Source: CAZGLR01 sp964526635 (lineage in GTDB: Bacteria > Zixibacteria > MSB-5A5 > GN15 > JAAZOE01). From it: a DNA stretch of 6,644 nt. The stretch spans positions 1 through 6,644 of the forward strand of contig CAZGLR010000150.1 of the NCBI GenBank assembly GCA_964526635.1, read 5' to 3'. The translations under genes and the position numbers were made by a program. Under the pieces are notes generated by a model. The model worked only from the letters and a program-made list of their open reading frames with translations. It did not search any database and had not been told where the DNA came from. This document shows, in pieces, positions 1 to 6,583 of the stretch. How positions within the stretch are numbered: the stretch's first letter is position 1; the number at the start of each line of letters is the position of its first letter.

Positions 1-926
1 GGTCTTGCCGGTGAACCGAAATATGCCTGCTGGCCATCGAGCGACTTGGTGACGCCCGATTGTGCAGCGACCATTGCTTCATCGCCGATCTCGATATGTC
101 CCACTATGCCGACCTGCCCGGCCAGGATGACACCCCGGCCGAGCCGTGATGACCCAGAAATACCGACCTGTGCCACGATAATCGAATTCTCGCCCACTTT
201 GACATTGTGCGCAATCATCACCAGATTATCAATTTTAACCCCACACTCGATGATAGTCGGCCCGATAGCGCCGCGATCAATTGTCACATTGGCGCCGATT
301 TCGACATTATCGTGAATTTCTACCCAGCCGACCTGGCGGATCTTTTTATATTCCTTGCCCTTTTCCACCGGGGCAAATCCGAAGCCATCGGCCCCGATAA
401 CGGTTCCCGGATGGATAGTGACGTTATTGCCGATTTTTGTCTTATGTGTGATTGTCACATTGGGATGAATCTCGCAGTCCGATCCGATTGTCGTCCCGCG
501 ACCGATAAAGGTCCCGGCTCTGACGACAGTCCGTGGGCCGATCGAAACTTCATTTTCAATAACCACCCGCGGCCCGATTTCGCATTCATCAGGGATGTTG
601 ACGTTTTCGCCGATGATTGCCGTTGGATGCGTTACCCAGTTTATGGGGTAGACTTTGGGGTACATGATATCGACGATTCTCGAGAAAGTCAGGTAGGGAT
701 TATCATCGACAATCGCTGACCATTTCTCGATCTCAACATATGGAGAAACCACCAGAGCTGAGGCTTTGGTGGTTTTCAGGTATTTTTTGTAGGCCGGGTT
801 GGCCAGAAAAGAAATCTGGCCCTCGTCAGCTGATTCGATAGGCGCGGCCGAATAAATTTCAATGTTGCCATTGCCGACATATTTGGCACCAACTTTTTCG
901 GCCAGTTCGGCGACAGTAAAAGCCAC
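1..926 (-). CDS. lpxD: UDP-3-O-acylglucosamine N-acyltransferase LpxD, C-terminus cut by window edge
   Basis: My reading of the minus strand gives 308 open codons from a GTG at 926-924 with no stop before the edge. LpxD adds the N-linked 3-hydroxyacyl chain to UDP-3-O-acylglucosamine, using acyl-ACP, in the cytoplasmic phase of lipid A synthesis. An N-terminal uridine-binding domain (about residues 1-98; FLANPAYKKYL at 37-49) precedes a left-handed beta-helix of hexapeptide repeats from about residue 99. Family landmarks are present: GADGFGFA (178-185), TIDRGA (215-220), the catalytic-type IAHNV with His240 (E. coli His239), and VGHIEIGD with His277 (E. coli His276). The last visible residues, YFGSPARP, match the family's end of helix; about 30-40 C-terminal residues are probably missing. 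GTG is chosen because no ATG lies near it and MAFTVAELA fits the family start. It begins 4 nt after the ompH stop with only a weak GAAGAG upstream, suggesting translational coupling. Confidence 0.96.
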   Translation of the reverse strand, partial: MAFTVAELAEKVGAKYVGNGNIEIYSAAPIESADEGQISFLANPAYKKYLKTTKASALVVSPYVEIEKWSAIVDDNPYLTFSRIVDIMYPKVYPINWVTHPTAIIGENVNIPDECEIGPRVVIENEVSIGPRTVVRAGTFIGRGTTIGSDCEIHPNVTITHKTKIGNNVTIHPGTVIGADGFGFAPVEKGKEYKKIRQVGWVEIHDNVEIGANVTIDRGAIGPTIIECGVKIDNLVMIAHNVKVGENSIIVAQVGISGSSRLGRGVILAGQVGIVGHIEIGDEAMVAAQSGVTKSLDGQQAYFGSPAR

Positions 927-930
927 AGGA

Positions 931-1449
931 CTACTCTTCGGCTTCGAGGATTTCGATTATCCGGTCAGTGACATCCAGTTCCTTTTTGGCATAGGCCAGT
1001 CCGGATGAATTGAAGATGAAGTCATACCCCTCTTCAATCGCGAGCCGTTCGATAGCGGCCTGGATTTTATCATAGAGCGGCTTGACCAGCTCCTGCATGC
1101 GCCGTTCGGCTTTACCACCGGGGCCGGAAATTTCACGGGTAAATGATTCCAGTGCCTGCTGCTTGGCCTGCAGGGCGGCTTCCTTTTCGGTTTTCTTCTC
1201 AGCCGAAAGAATCAGTTTCTGCCGATCGTATTCCTGGAACATTTCCTGCAATTCCTGTTCCATGGACGCGGCTTCCTGCTCCCATGCTCTCAATTCCGCA
1301 TCGAATGTTTCCTGAGCCCGGGCCCATTCCTGGTAATTCTTCTGGATCTTTTCCGAGTCGATATACCCAAACTTTTGTGCCCAGACACTGCCCTGACAGA
1401 AGAGCAGCACAACTATCGTAACCAGCGCTAATCTCTTGAGAATGGACAT
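931..1449 (-). CDS. skp: Skp/OmpH family periplasmic chaperone
   Basis: This 172-residue protein is a Skp (OmpH) homologue, a trimeric periplasmic holdase that keeps unfolded outer-membrane proteins soluble on their way to the BAM complex. Residues 1-24 look like a Sec signal peptide (basic MSILKR, hydrophobic core, SVWA ending) with cleavage before Gln25. The mature start QKFGYIDSEKI matches the conserved beta-strand of the family. Residues about 35-135 are charged, Glu/Lys/Gln-rich and heptad-like, as expected for the coiled-coil tentacles, interrupted by SGPGGKAERR at 108-117. The C-terminal part (EEGYDFIFNSSGLAYAKKELDVTDRII) returns to the trimerisation core. The ATG has a clear AAGGAG Shine-Dalgarno at 1463-1458, 8 nt upstream. 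A Cys at 18 is not in a lipobox context, so it is not called a lipoprotein. It lies between bamA and lpxD, the standard position. Confidence 0.94.
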   Translation of the reverse strand: MSILKRLALVTIVVLLFCQGSVWAQKFGYIDSEKIQKNYQEWARAQETFDAELRAWEQEAASMEQELQEMFQEYDRQKLILSAEKKTEKEAALQAKQQALESFTREISGPGGKAERRMQELVKPLYDKIQAAIERLAIEEGYDFIFNSSGLAYAKKELDVTDRIIEILEAEE

Positions 1450-1472
1450 ACGTGTGACTCCTTATCTTGAAT

Positions 1473-1504
1473 GCCGCGCAGCGAACACGATGTTCAGCAG
1501 CGGC
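1473..1504 (-). other. Two-part hairpin in the bamA-ompH intergenic gap
   Basis: The 71-bp gap between bamA and ompH contains an inverted repeat. Outer arms are GCCGC (1473-1477) and GCGGC (1500-1504), and inner arms are GAACA (1483-1487) and TGTTC (1491-1495) around a CGA loop. The two 5-bp stems are separated by an asymmetric internal loop of 5 and 4 nt. No T-run follows on either strand, so it is not a standard terminator. It ends 10 nt before the AAGGAG of ompH in the transcript. It could be an RNA processing or stability element that sets Skp levels apart from BamA, but this is inference; chance is possible. Confidence 0.45.
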
Positions 1505-1520
1505 GACTGATTTTCATGCG

Positions 1521-3881
1521 TTAGAACCCTTGTGATACCTGGAAATGGGGTCGCCATCCGGTCGGTTCGCCATAGAGTTCGTTAAAGGCGTAACCGAAGT
1601 CAAATCCAATGACGCCGACACCCGGCACCACCAGTCGGAAACCGACACCGGCGCCGTAGAAGAGATCTGAAAACGGTTTGATATCTTCCCTGCTCAACCA
1701 TGAGTTACCGGCATCCGCAAAGGCAAGGGCATAAATCTGACCCGGCACCAGGGGCATCTGCAACTCTACATTATACACCGCCTCGGCGATACCGCGCAAA
1801 AATGCGCCGGATCGACTGCGCGGTGTCACGCCGGCATCTTCATACCCTCGAATCTGGCCGTCGGGATCGACACCACCCGGCGAGAATCGCTCCGAATATG
1901 GTATATCATCGTTGTTATGTGCACTAATATATCCGAACCTGACTTTGCCGACCACTGACATCCCCCAGAATAACGGAACATATTTGTGAATATTGGTCGT
2001 ATGCTTGTAGAAATCCCAGCGTCCGCCGAGCAGTCCTCCCGAAACTTCACCGGTATAACTGATAACCGATCCCTCGGTTGCGAAAATCGGAAGGTCGCGG
2101 CTGTCGCGCTCGATAGTAAACGCCATCGATGATGTCCGGAGCCATTCTTCATTAAACGACTGCAGGGAATTCTCGAATGGCGTGTACACCGTATCACCCT
2201 CCGGGGTAATCTGAAACTCACCATTGTCGCGCAAGTAATCATCGTCGAAATCGTGATACTTGACATCTTCGAAACGATACCGGAGGAAGACCTTGGTGTA
2301 TGTATCCGGCCAGGTCAGGCGCCGTCCCAGTCGAACCGAGGCGCCGCGCCGGGCTTCATCGAAGTCATCATACCAATTGCGGTTGAGATCATAAATCTCG
2401 AATCCGGCCAGGGTCGGGGTGTCGAACATCCACGGTTCGGTAAATGATAAAGATACCGAATTGCGTCGTGATCCAAACTCGAAATTCAAACTGAGATTCT
2501 GGCCCATACCGCGGAAATTGGGAATCCCCAGACCAAAGGTTCCGACCAGTTTATCCTGTCCGGAATAACCGGCGCCAGCGGAAACCTGGCCGGTTGGTTT
2601 CTCTTCGATACCGATAATAAGGTCGATATCACCGGAGGGCAGATCACGGATATTGGGTTCGACATTCGAGAAGTAATTGAGCGCCATGACATCGCGCAGC
2701 GAGCGCATCAAGAGCGACCGCCGGAACGTATCGCCCGGTCGCAGACGGAGTTCTCGCCGGATAACTTTATCTTTGGTCTTGGTATTGCCGGCGATTTCAA
2801 TCATCCTGACTTCCGAGGGGAGACCCTCAACGATCCCGAATTGAATGTCAATGATCGTATCACGGGTCTGGCGTACAGGATCTATCCGGGCCCGAAGATA
2901 CCCCTCTTCCTGGTAGGCCGAATACAACTCACTCAGCGATTCGGTATATTTTTCTTCGTTAAACACATCACCCGGTTTAAAAGTCATCGCACGATCGAGT
3001 TGTTCATCCGTATACAGGGAATTGCCCTCGAAATCGACAGTACCGAAATAATACTGCGGTCCCTCGTAGATCTCGATGAAGATCTTCATCATGTTGGCGG
3101 CGGTATCAACCGAGAAGGAATCGGAAATGATATACGCGTCAATAAAGCCCCGGGAATGGGCAAAGTCGATAATCTTTTCCTTATCGAGGGGCCATTCTTC
3201 CTTCTTAAATGTCGATGACAGAAGGAAACCGCGCTTGCGGTTGCGCATCTTGCTGACCATCTTGCGGGTATCGAGTTCTTGAGTACCGGTCAGAATGGTC
3301 TCTTCGACTTTGATCTTATCTCGTTCTTTGATTCTAAAGGTCAGATCGACGCGAGTGGAATCAAACGAATAATCATAATCGGGCGTGATGTCGGCCAAAA
3401 AATACCCGCGCGTGGTATACTCGGAGCGAATTTTGTTGATCGCCTGAGTGACCATATGCTCAGTAATATAGCCGCCGGGTGTGATGCGGACCATCTCGGT
3501 CAGTTCTTTATCTTTGACTTTCTTGTTGCCGCTGTAGGAAATGCTGTTGAGCTTGGGGTATTCTTCCACAACTATAATGAGGATGACACCGCGCGGAACC
3601 TCTTCGACCTCGATACGGACATCTTTGAAGATACCCTTGGCAAAGAGATTACGAACAGCATCCTGCACATCGGCGCCTATCAGGGAGGCGCCGATGCTAA
3701 AGTCGGCGACATTTTTGATCAGCTTTTCCGATGCGAAGATATTGCCCTCGACGCGCACGTCGGTGATTTCCGGCGCTTGTTGGGCACGGGCTGTCGGGGT
3801 CAGCCCGGCGCAAAACGATATTGCCAGAAGCAACACCGTCAGCACACATGTCAATGTATCCCTACTCCGAGTAAACTCCAT
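1521..3881 (-). CDS. bamA: Outer membrane protein assembly factor BamA
   Basis: This 786-residue protein is BamA, the Omp85-family core of the BAM complex that folds and inserts beta-barrel proteins into the outer membrane (E. coli 810 aa). Residues 1-33 are a Sec signal peptide ending ARA, before QQAPEITDVRVEGN. Five POTRA domains follow at about 36-110, 111-190, 192-279, 280-356 and 358-431, each opening with a V-x-G/GN-type strand (VRVEGN, ISYSGN, ETILTG, VDFEGN, IEIAGN). The 16-strand barrel spans about 433-786. The L6 loop signature appears as IRGY (677-680), a variant of VRGF. The protein ends HFQVSQGF with a terminal Phe and Phe/Val at alternating positions, a good BAM beta-signal. An acidic insert (DFDDDYLRDNGEF, 544-556) is probably part of an extracellular loop. 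The ATG is 15 nt after the rplU stop; GAGGTG overlapping that stop can serve as the Shine-Dalgarno, so the two genes are probably coupled. Confidence 0.97.
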   Translation of the reverse strand: MEFTRSRDTLTCVLTVLLLAISFCAGLTPTARAQQAPEITDVRVEGNIFASEKLIKNVADFSIGASLIGADVQDAVRNLFAKGIFKDVRIEVEEVPRGVILIIVVEEYPKLNSISYSGNKKVKDKELTEMVRITPGGYITEHMVTQAINKIRSEYTTRGYFLADITPDYDYSFDSTRVDLTFRIKERDKIKVEETILTGTQELDTRKMVSKMRNRKRGFLLSSTFKKEEWPLDKEKIIDFAHSRGFIDAYIISDSFSVDTAANMMKIFIEIYEGPQYYFGTVDFEGNSLYTDEQLDRAMTFKPGDVFNEEKYTESLSELYSAYQEEGYLRARIDPVRQTRDTIIDIQFGIVEGLPSEVRMIEIAGNTKTKDKVIRRELRLRPGDTFRRSLLMRSLRDVMALNYFSNVEPNIRDLPSGDIDLIIGIEEKPTGQVSAGAGYSGQDKLVGTFGLGIPNFRGMGQNLSLNFEFGSRRNSVSLSFTEPWMFDTPTLAGFEIYDLNRNWYDDFDEARRGASVRLGRRLTWPDTYTKVFLRYRFEDVKYHDFDDDYLRDNGEFQITPEGDTVYTPFENSLQSFNEEWLRTSSMAFTIERDSRDLPIFATEGSVISYTGEVSGGLLGGRWDFYKHTTNIHKYVPLFWGMSVVGKVRFGYISAHNNDDIPYSERFSPGGVDPDGQIRGYEDAGVTPRSRSGAFLRGIAEAVYNVELQMPLVPGQIYALAFADAGNSWLSREDIKPFSDLFYGAGVGFRLVVPGVGVIGFDFGYAFNELYGEPTGWRPHFQVSQGF

Positions 3882-3896
3882 TAAAATACCGGCACC

Positions 3897-4226
3897 TCAG
3901 GATGGTGTGTTAATTCGCGTGATCTTCAACTCCGTGAATTTTTGCCGGTGACCGCGAGTACGGCGATATTTGGTGCGCCGCTTATATTTGTAAATCAGTA
4001 CCTTGTCATCCAGACCATGCGATACCACATCAGCATCGATCGTGGCGTCTTCGACATAGGGCGTACCGACCCTGGCACCGGCGTCATCGGAGATGAGAAG
4101 CACCTTATCGAGAGTAATTTTGTCGCCGACATTGCCATCGAGAAGGGGGACGCGGACCGATGCGCCTTCTTCAACCCTGACCTGGAATCCGCCCGTTTCC
4201 ACTACAGCATACNNNNNNNNNNACAT
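3897..4226 (-). CDS. rplU: 50S ribosomal protein L21, start codon region interrupted by 10 N
   Basis: The protein is ribosomal protein L21 (bL21), which binds 23S rRNA in the large subunit. YAVVETGGFQVRVEEG matches the L21 N-terminus, VGTPYVEDATIDADVVSHG the middle, and KYKRRTKYRRTRGHRQKFT is the basic signature that contacts rRNA. As written, the frame opens at ATG 4226-4224, passes through the N run as four unknown residues and gives 109 aa. L21 normally begins MYAV, and joining the two flanks through a shared GT gives ATG-TAT-GCT-GTA, so the true product is probably 105 aa (E. coli 103). The ATG at 4226 has a strong GGAGG at 4241-4237, 10 nt upstream, which supports this start. Unusually, the next gene is bamA and not rpmA (L27). 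It probably heads the bamA-skp-lpxD transcript, from a promoter at 4271-4298. Confidence 0.95.
   Translation of the reverse strand: MXXXXYAVVETGGFQVRVEEGASVRVPLLDGNVGDKITLDKVLLISDDAGARVGTPYVEDATIDADVVSHGLDDKVLIYKYKRRTKYRRTRGHRQKFTELKITRINTPS
4213..4222. other. Assembly gap (10 N) on the rplU start codon
   Basis: Ten N separate the Shine-Dalgarno and ATG of rplU from its second codon. In the minus-strand reading the upstream flank ends TTTATGT and the downstream flank begins GTATGCTG. Overlapping them by GT gives a perfect ATG-TAT-GCT L21 start. The N run is therefore probably a scaffolding placeholder between contig ends that abut or overlap, not 10 real bases. The fit of RBS, ATG and reading frame across it supports the join being correct. 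Confidence 0.8.
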
Positions 4227-4270
4227 AAACGCAAATCCTCCAAAGAGTTTACCTCAATCCTAAACCATAG

Positions 4271-4298
4271 AACATACGCGGATTTGCCGGCAAGTCAA
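4271..4298 (-). promoter_or_regulatory. Probable sigma70-type promoter of rplU and the bamA train
   Basis: On the minus strand TTGACT (4298-4293) is followed after 16 nt by TATGTT (4276-4271). The -35 box matches TTGACA at five of six positions. The predicted start near 4264 gives a leader of about 38 nt before the ATG at 4226. The leader contains GTTTA-N9-TAAAC, a weak small stem, and then the GGAGG of rplU. It is the best promoter match I see upstream of the four-gene train, and the gaps inside the train show no comparable one. Confidence 0.6.
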
Positions 4299-4481
4299 GC
4301 AAAATCAACACTCTTCTCCACAGACGGTTGTCGACTCTGTTTCTGTCCTCCCTTATACCGACGAGATAATAGATCGTTCGGTTTAATATCCCGCCGCATC
4401 GACCACGGAACTTTTTGTCCACAAAGAACTTATTTACAATTGATGAGCGCCCGGCGCAAGTTTGAAATCATAAATATGTGA
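4299..4481. other. Central part of the divergent rplU/uvrB intergenic region, no gene seen
   Basis: No convincing reading frame or RNA gene is visible here. Small structures include ACAGA-N11-TCTGT (4320-4324 and 4336-4340) enclosing the palindrome GTCGAC, and TTTGT-CC-ACAAA (4414-4425). Either could be a binding site but neither matches an operator I can name. The region holds the sequence between the two back-to-back promoters. Confidence 0.4.
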
Positions 4482-4509
4482 TTGAAATAGCGCCAAAACC
4501 TGTTATGTT
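4482..4509 (+). promoter_or_regulatory. Probable uvrB promoter with extended -10
   Basis: TTGAAA (4482-4487) is followed after 16 nt by TATGTT (4504-4509). A TG dinucleotide one base upstream of the -10 hexamer (4501-4502) makes an extended -10 element. The predicted start, 6-9 nt after the -10 box, falls at about 4515-4518, on or just before the A of the uvrB ATG. The transcript would then have almost no leader, which agrees with the absence of a Shine-Dalgarno. I see no LexA-type box (CTGT-N8-ACAG or GAAC-N4-GTTC) over it. Confidence 0.55.
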
Positions 4510-4517
4510 ATTTAACT

Positions 4518-6518
4518 ATGGATAAATTCAAACTGGTCTCGACATACACCCCGCGCGGCGATCAGCCCGAGGCAATTCGACAACTGGTCGAGGGGCTCAA
4601 ACGCGGCGACAAATTTCAAACCCTTCTCGGCGTGACCGGATCAGGGAAGACGTTCACGATGGCCAACGTCATCGCCGCCGTAAACAGACCCACCCTGATT
4701 CTCTCCCATAACAAAACCCTGGCGGCACAGCTGTTCGGTGAAATGAAAGCCTTCTTTCCCGACAATGCTGTCGAGTTCTTTATCAGCTATTACGACTACT
4801 ATCAGCCCGAGGCCTATGTTCCGACGACTGATACCTATATCGAAAAAGATACGTCGATGAATGACGACATCGACCGTCTGCGGCTGCGGGCCACTTCGGC
4901 CCTGATGGAGCGCCGCGACGTCGTGATTATCGCCTCAGTGTCGTGTATCTACGGCCTCGGGTCGCCATCGGATTACAAGAAACTTCTCATGTTTCTCGAA
5001 GTCGGCGAAGAATGTGATCGCGACGATGTCATCCGTCAGTTGATCAATATCCATTACAATCGCAATGATGTTGATTTCTCACGCGGCAATTTTCGGGTAC
5101 GTGGTGATGTTATCGAGCTGATTCCGGCGTATCGCGAGGATGCCCTGCGCATCCAGTTTTTCGGCGATGAAATCGAGAAGATCACGACCTTCCACCCGCT
5201 GACCGGCGAAATACTTCAGGAGCGCGACCGGGTGGCGATTTATCCGGCCAAGCACTTTGTGACGACCGGCCCGCAGCTTGAAAAAGCAATTGTGTCAATC
5301 GAGGCCGAACTGGCCCAGCGGCTCACCCAGTTTCGGGCCAATAGCAAACTGCTCGAGGCCCAGCGGCTGGAATCACGCACCAAATATGATATCGAGATGA
5401 TGCGCGAAATCGGCTATTGCAGCGGGATAGAAAATTACAGCCGTCATTTGACTAACCGTGAGCCGGGCGAACGGCCCTACACTCTGATCGATTTCTTCCC
5501 CGAGGATTTTTTGACAATCATCGATGAATCGCATCAGTCGCTGCCGCAGGTGCGCGGGATGTTCGCCGGCGACCGATCGCGCAAGGAAACACTGGTTGAA
5601 CATGGTTTCCGGTTGCCGTCGGCGCTGGATAATCGTCCGTTGTATTTCGAGGAATTCGAATCGCTTCAGAAGCAGATTATCTTCGTCTCGGCCACCCCCG
5701 CCGACCTTGAACTCGAAAAATCAGGCGGAGTGGTAGTCGAGCAGGTGATTCGCCCCACTGGTCTGATCGATCCGGTCATCGAGGTACGCCCGGTGACAAA
5801 TCAGGTCGATGATCTCGTTGCCGAAATCCGCGACCGGGTGCGCGTCAAAGAACGGATTCTTGTCACGACACTGACCAAACGGATGGCCGAGGATCTCACC
5901 GATTACCTGGTCAAACTCAACGTGCGCGCCAAGTATCTCCATAGCGAGATTGATTCGATTGACCGTACCGAACTGATTCGCGATCTTCGTCTGGCGCAGT
6001 TTGATGTCCTCGTCGGGATCAACCTGTTGCGCGAGGGTCTCGATCTGCCGGAGGTGTCGCTGGTGGCTATTCTCGATGCCGATAAAGAGGGTTTCTTGCG
6101 TTCGGCACAGTCGCTGATTCAGACATCCGGACGGGCCGCGCGCAATGCCGCCGGCAAGGTCATCTATTATGCCGACGTCATCACCAATTCGATAAAGCGC
6201 GCGATGGAGGAAACCAGCCGCCGCCGCGAGAAGCAGCTTACCTACAATAAAGAACATGGCATCACGCCTGAGACCATCCGCAAGACGCGCGAGGAGATTA
6301 TGCGCTCGACGCTGTTTGCCGATTCCAAAACAGTCGAAGAGCCGGGTATCGAGAAGCCATCGTTTTTCAATGATATGACGCATGAGGACCAGGTGGTCTT
6401 CTTGAAGAAAGCAATGCGCACTGCGGCTGATAATCTCGAATTCGAAACCGCCGCGACATTGCGCGATGAAATCAAGAGCATCATGGAGAAGATGAAGAAG
6501 TCGAAAACGAGGGGATGA
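4518..6518 (+). CDS. uvrB: UvrABC excinuclease subunit B (UvrB)
   Basis: This 666-residue protein is UvrB, the damage-verifying helicase-like subunit of nucleotide excision repair. UvrA loads it on DNA, and it then recruits UvrC for incision. The opening FKLVSTYTPRGDQPEAI fits the family start. Walker A is GVTGSGKT (38-45, Lys44). The damage-gripping beta-hairpin is YYDYYQPEAYVP (91-102). IIASVSCIYGLGSP (137-150) follows. The Walker B region is DESH (336-339), then SATP (391-394), LREGLDLPEVSLVAILDADKEGF (504-526) and motif VI QTSGRAARN (535-543), where many UvrBs have Ile in place of Ser537. A UVR domain for UvrC contact closes the protein (about 622-657, NLEFETAATLRDEIK). Length is normal (E. 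coli 673) and all motifs look intact. No Shine-Dalgarno precedes the ATG; upstream is T/A-rich TTATTTAACT. It is divergent from the rplU train and no uvrA or uvrC is in view. Confidence 0.98.
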   Translation: MDKFKLVSTYTPRGDQPEAIRQLVEGLKRGDKFQTLLGVTGSGKTFTMANVIAAVNRPTLILSHNKTLAAQLFGEMKAFFPDNAVEFFISYYDYYQPEAYVPTTDTYIEKDTSMNDDIDRLRLRATSALMERRDVVIIASVSCIYGLGSPSDYKKLLMFLEVGEECDRDDVIRQLINIHYNRNDVDFSRGNFRVRGDVIELIPAYREDALRIQFFGDEIEKITTFHPLTGEILQERDRVAIYPAKHFVTTGPQLEKAIVSIEAELAQRLTQFRANSKLLEAQRLESRTKYDIEMMREIGYCSGIENYSRHLTNREPGERPYTLIDFFPEDFLTIIDESHQSLPQVRGMFAGDRSRKETLVEHGFRLPSALDNRPLYFEEFESLQKQIIFVSATPADLELEKSGGVVVEQVIRPTGLIDPVIEVRPVTNQVDDLVAEIRDRVRVKERILVTTLTKRMAEDLTDYLVKLNVRAKYLHSEIDSIDRTELIRDLRLAQFDVLVGINLLREGLDLPEVSLVAILDADKEGFLRSAQSLIQTSGRAARNAAGKVIYYADVITNSIKRAMEETSRRREKQLTYNKEHGITPETIRKTREEIMRSTLFADSKTVEEPGIEKPSFFNDMTHEDQVVFLKKAMRTAADNLEFETAATLRDEIKSIMEKMKKSKTRG

Positions 6519-6528
6519 TCCTATCCCC
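6511..6528 (+). other. Short hairpin overlapping the uvrB stop
   Basis: GGGGAT (6511-6516) and ATCCCC (6523-6528) pair around a 6-nt loop, and the uvrB TGA lies at 6516-6518 inside the hairpin. There is no downstream T-run. It is the first of a row of GC stems after uvrB and may help end or protect the uvrB transcript, or may be chance. Confidence 0.35.
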
Positions 6529-6538
6529 AGGCCGGGTG

Positions 6539-6559
6539 CCCCACAGCTCTGCTGTGGGG
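6539..6559. other. Perfect 9-bp GC hairpin downstream of uvrB
   Basis: CCCCACAGC (6539-6547) pairs fully with GCTGTGGGG (6551-6559) around a TCT loop. On the plus strand it is followed by AAAATGAAG, not T, so it is not a canonical intrinsic terminator for uvrB. It could still act as a 3' end stabiliser or a rho-assisted end. It forms the left half of the composite element. Confidence 0.6.
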
Positions 6560-6583
6560 AAAATGAAGTTTGAAAATTAAATC

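Noticed and set aside
207..719. 170-codon plus-strand open frame, Asp/Ile-rich
   Set aside because: It is the antisense reading of the hexapeptide repeats of lpxD; the apparent repeat pattern comes from that gene.
931..1449. Lipoprotein reading of the Skp signal peptide at Cys18
   Set aside because: The residues before the Cys (LLF) do not fit a lipobox, and SVWA-Q gives a normal signal peptidase I site.
1450..1520. Separate promoter for ompH in the bamA-ompH gap
   Set aside because: No acceptable -35/-10 pair is visible; only the hairpin and the ompH Shine-Dalgarno.
3279..3884. 201-codon plus-strand open frame opposite the 5' part of bamA
   Set aside because: It lies wholly antisense to a clear BamA, has no recognisable domain, and its composition follows from the complementary codons. 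Treated as a shadow.
4227..4264. Ribosomal-protein leader (L21 autoregulatory RNA)
   Set aside because: The inferred leader is only about 38 nt with a weak 5-bp stem, too little to support a known L21 leader family.
4241..4306. Minus-strand 20-codon frame starting GTG after GGAG, upstream of rplU, as a leader peptide
   Set aside because: It starts upstream of the predicted rplU transcription start and covers the promoter itself; the RBS spacing is only 4 nt. Probably chance.
3942..4481. 179-codon plus-strand open frame crossing the N run
   Set aside because: It is antisense to rplU, depends on unknown bases staying open, and runs through the promoter region.
4227..4517. SOS (LexA) box controlling uvrB
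   Set aside because: I looked for CTGT-N8-ACAG and GAAC-N4-GTTC types and found no good match. Other LexA specificities cannot be excluded.
5721..6383. 220-codon minus-strand open frame opposite uvrB
   Set aside because: It is fully antisense to conserved UvrB helicase motifs and has no family features.
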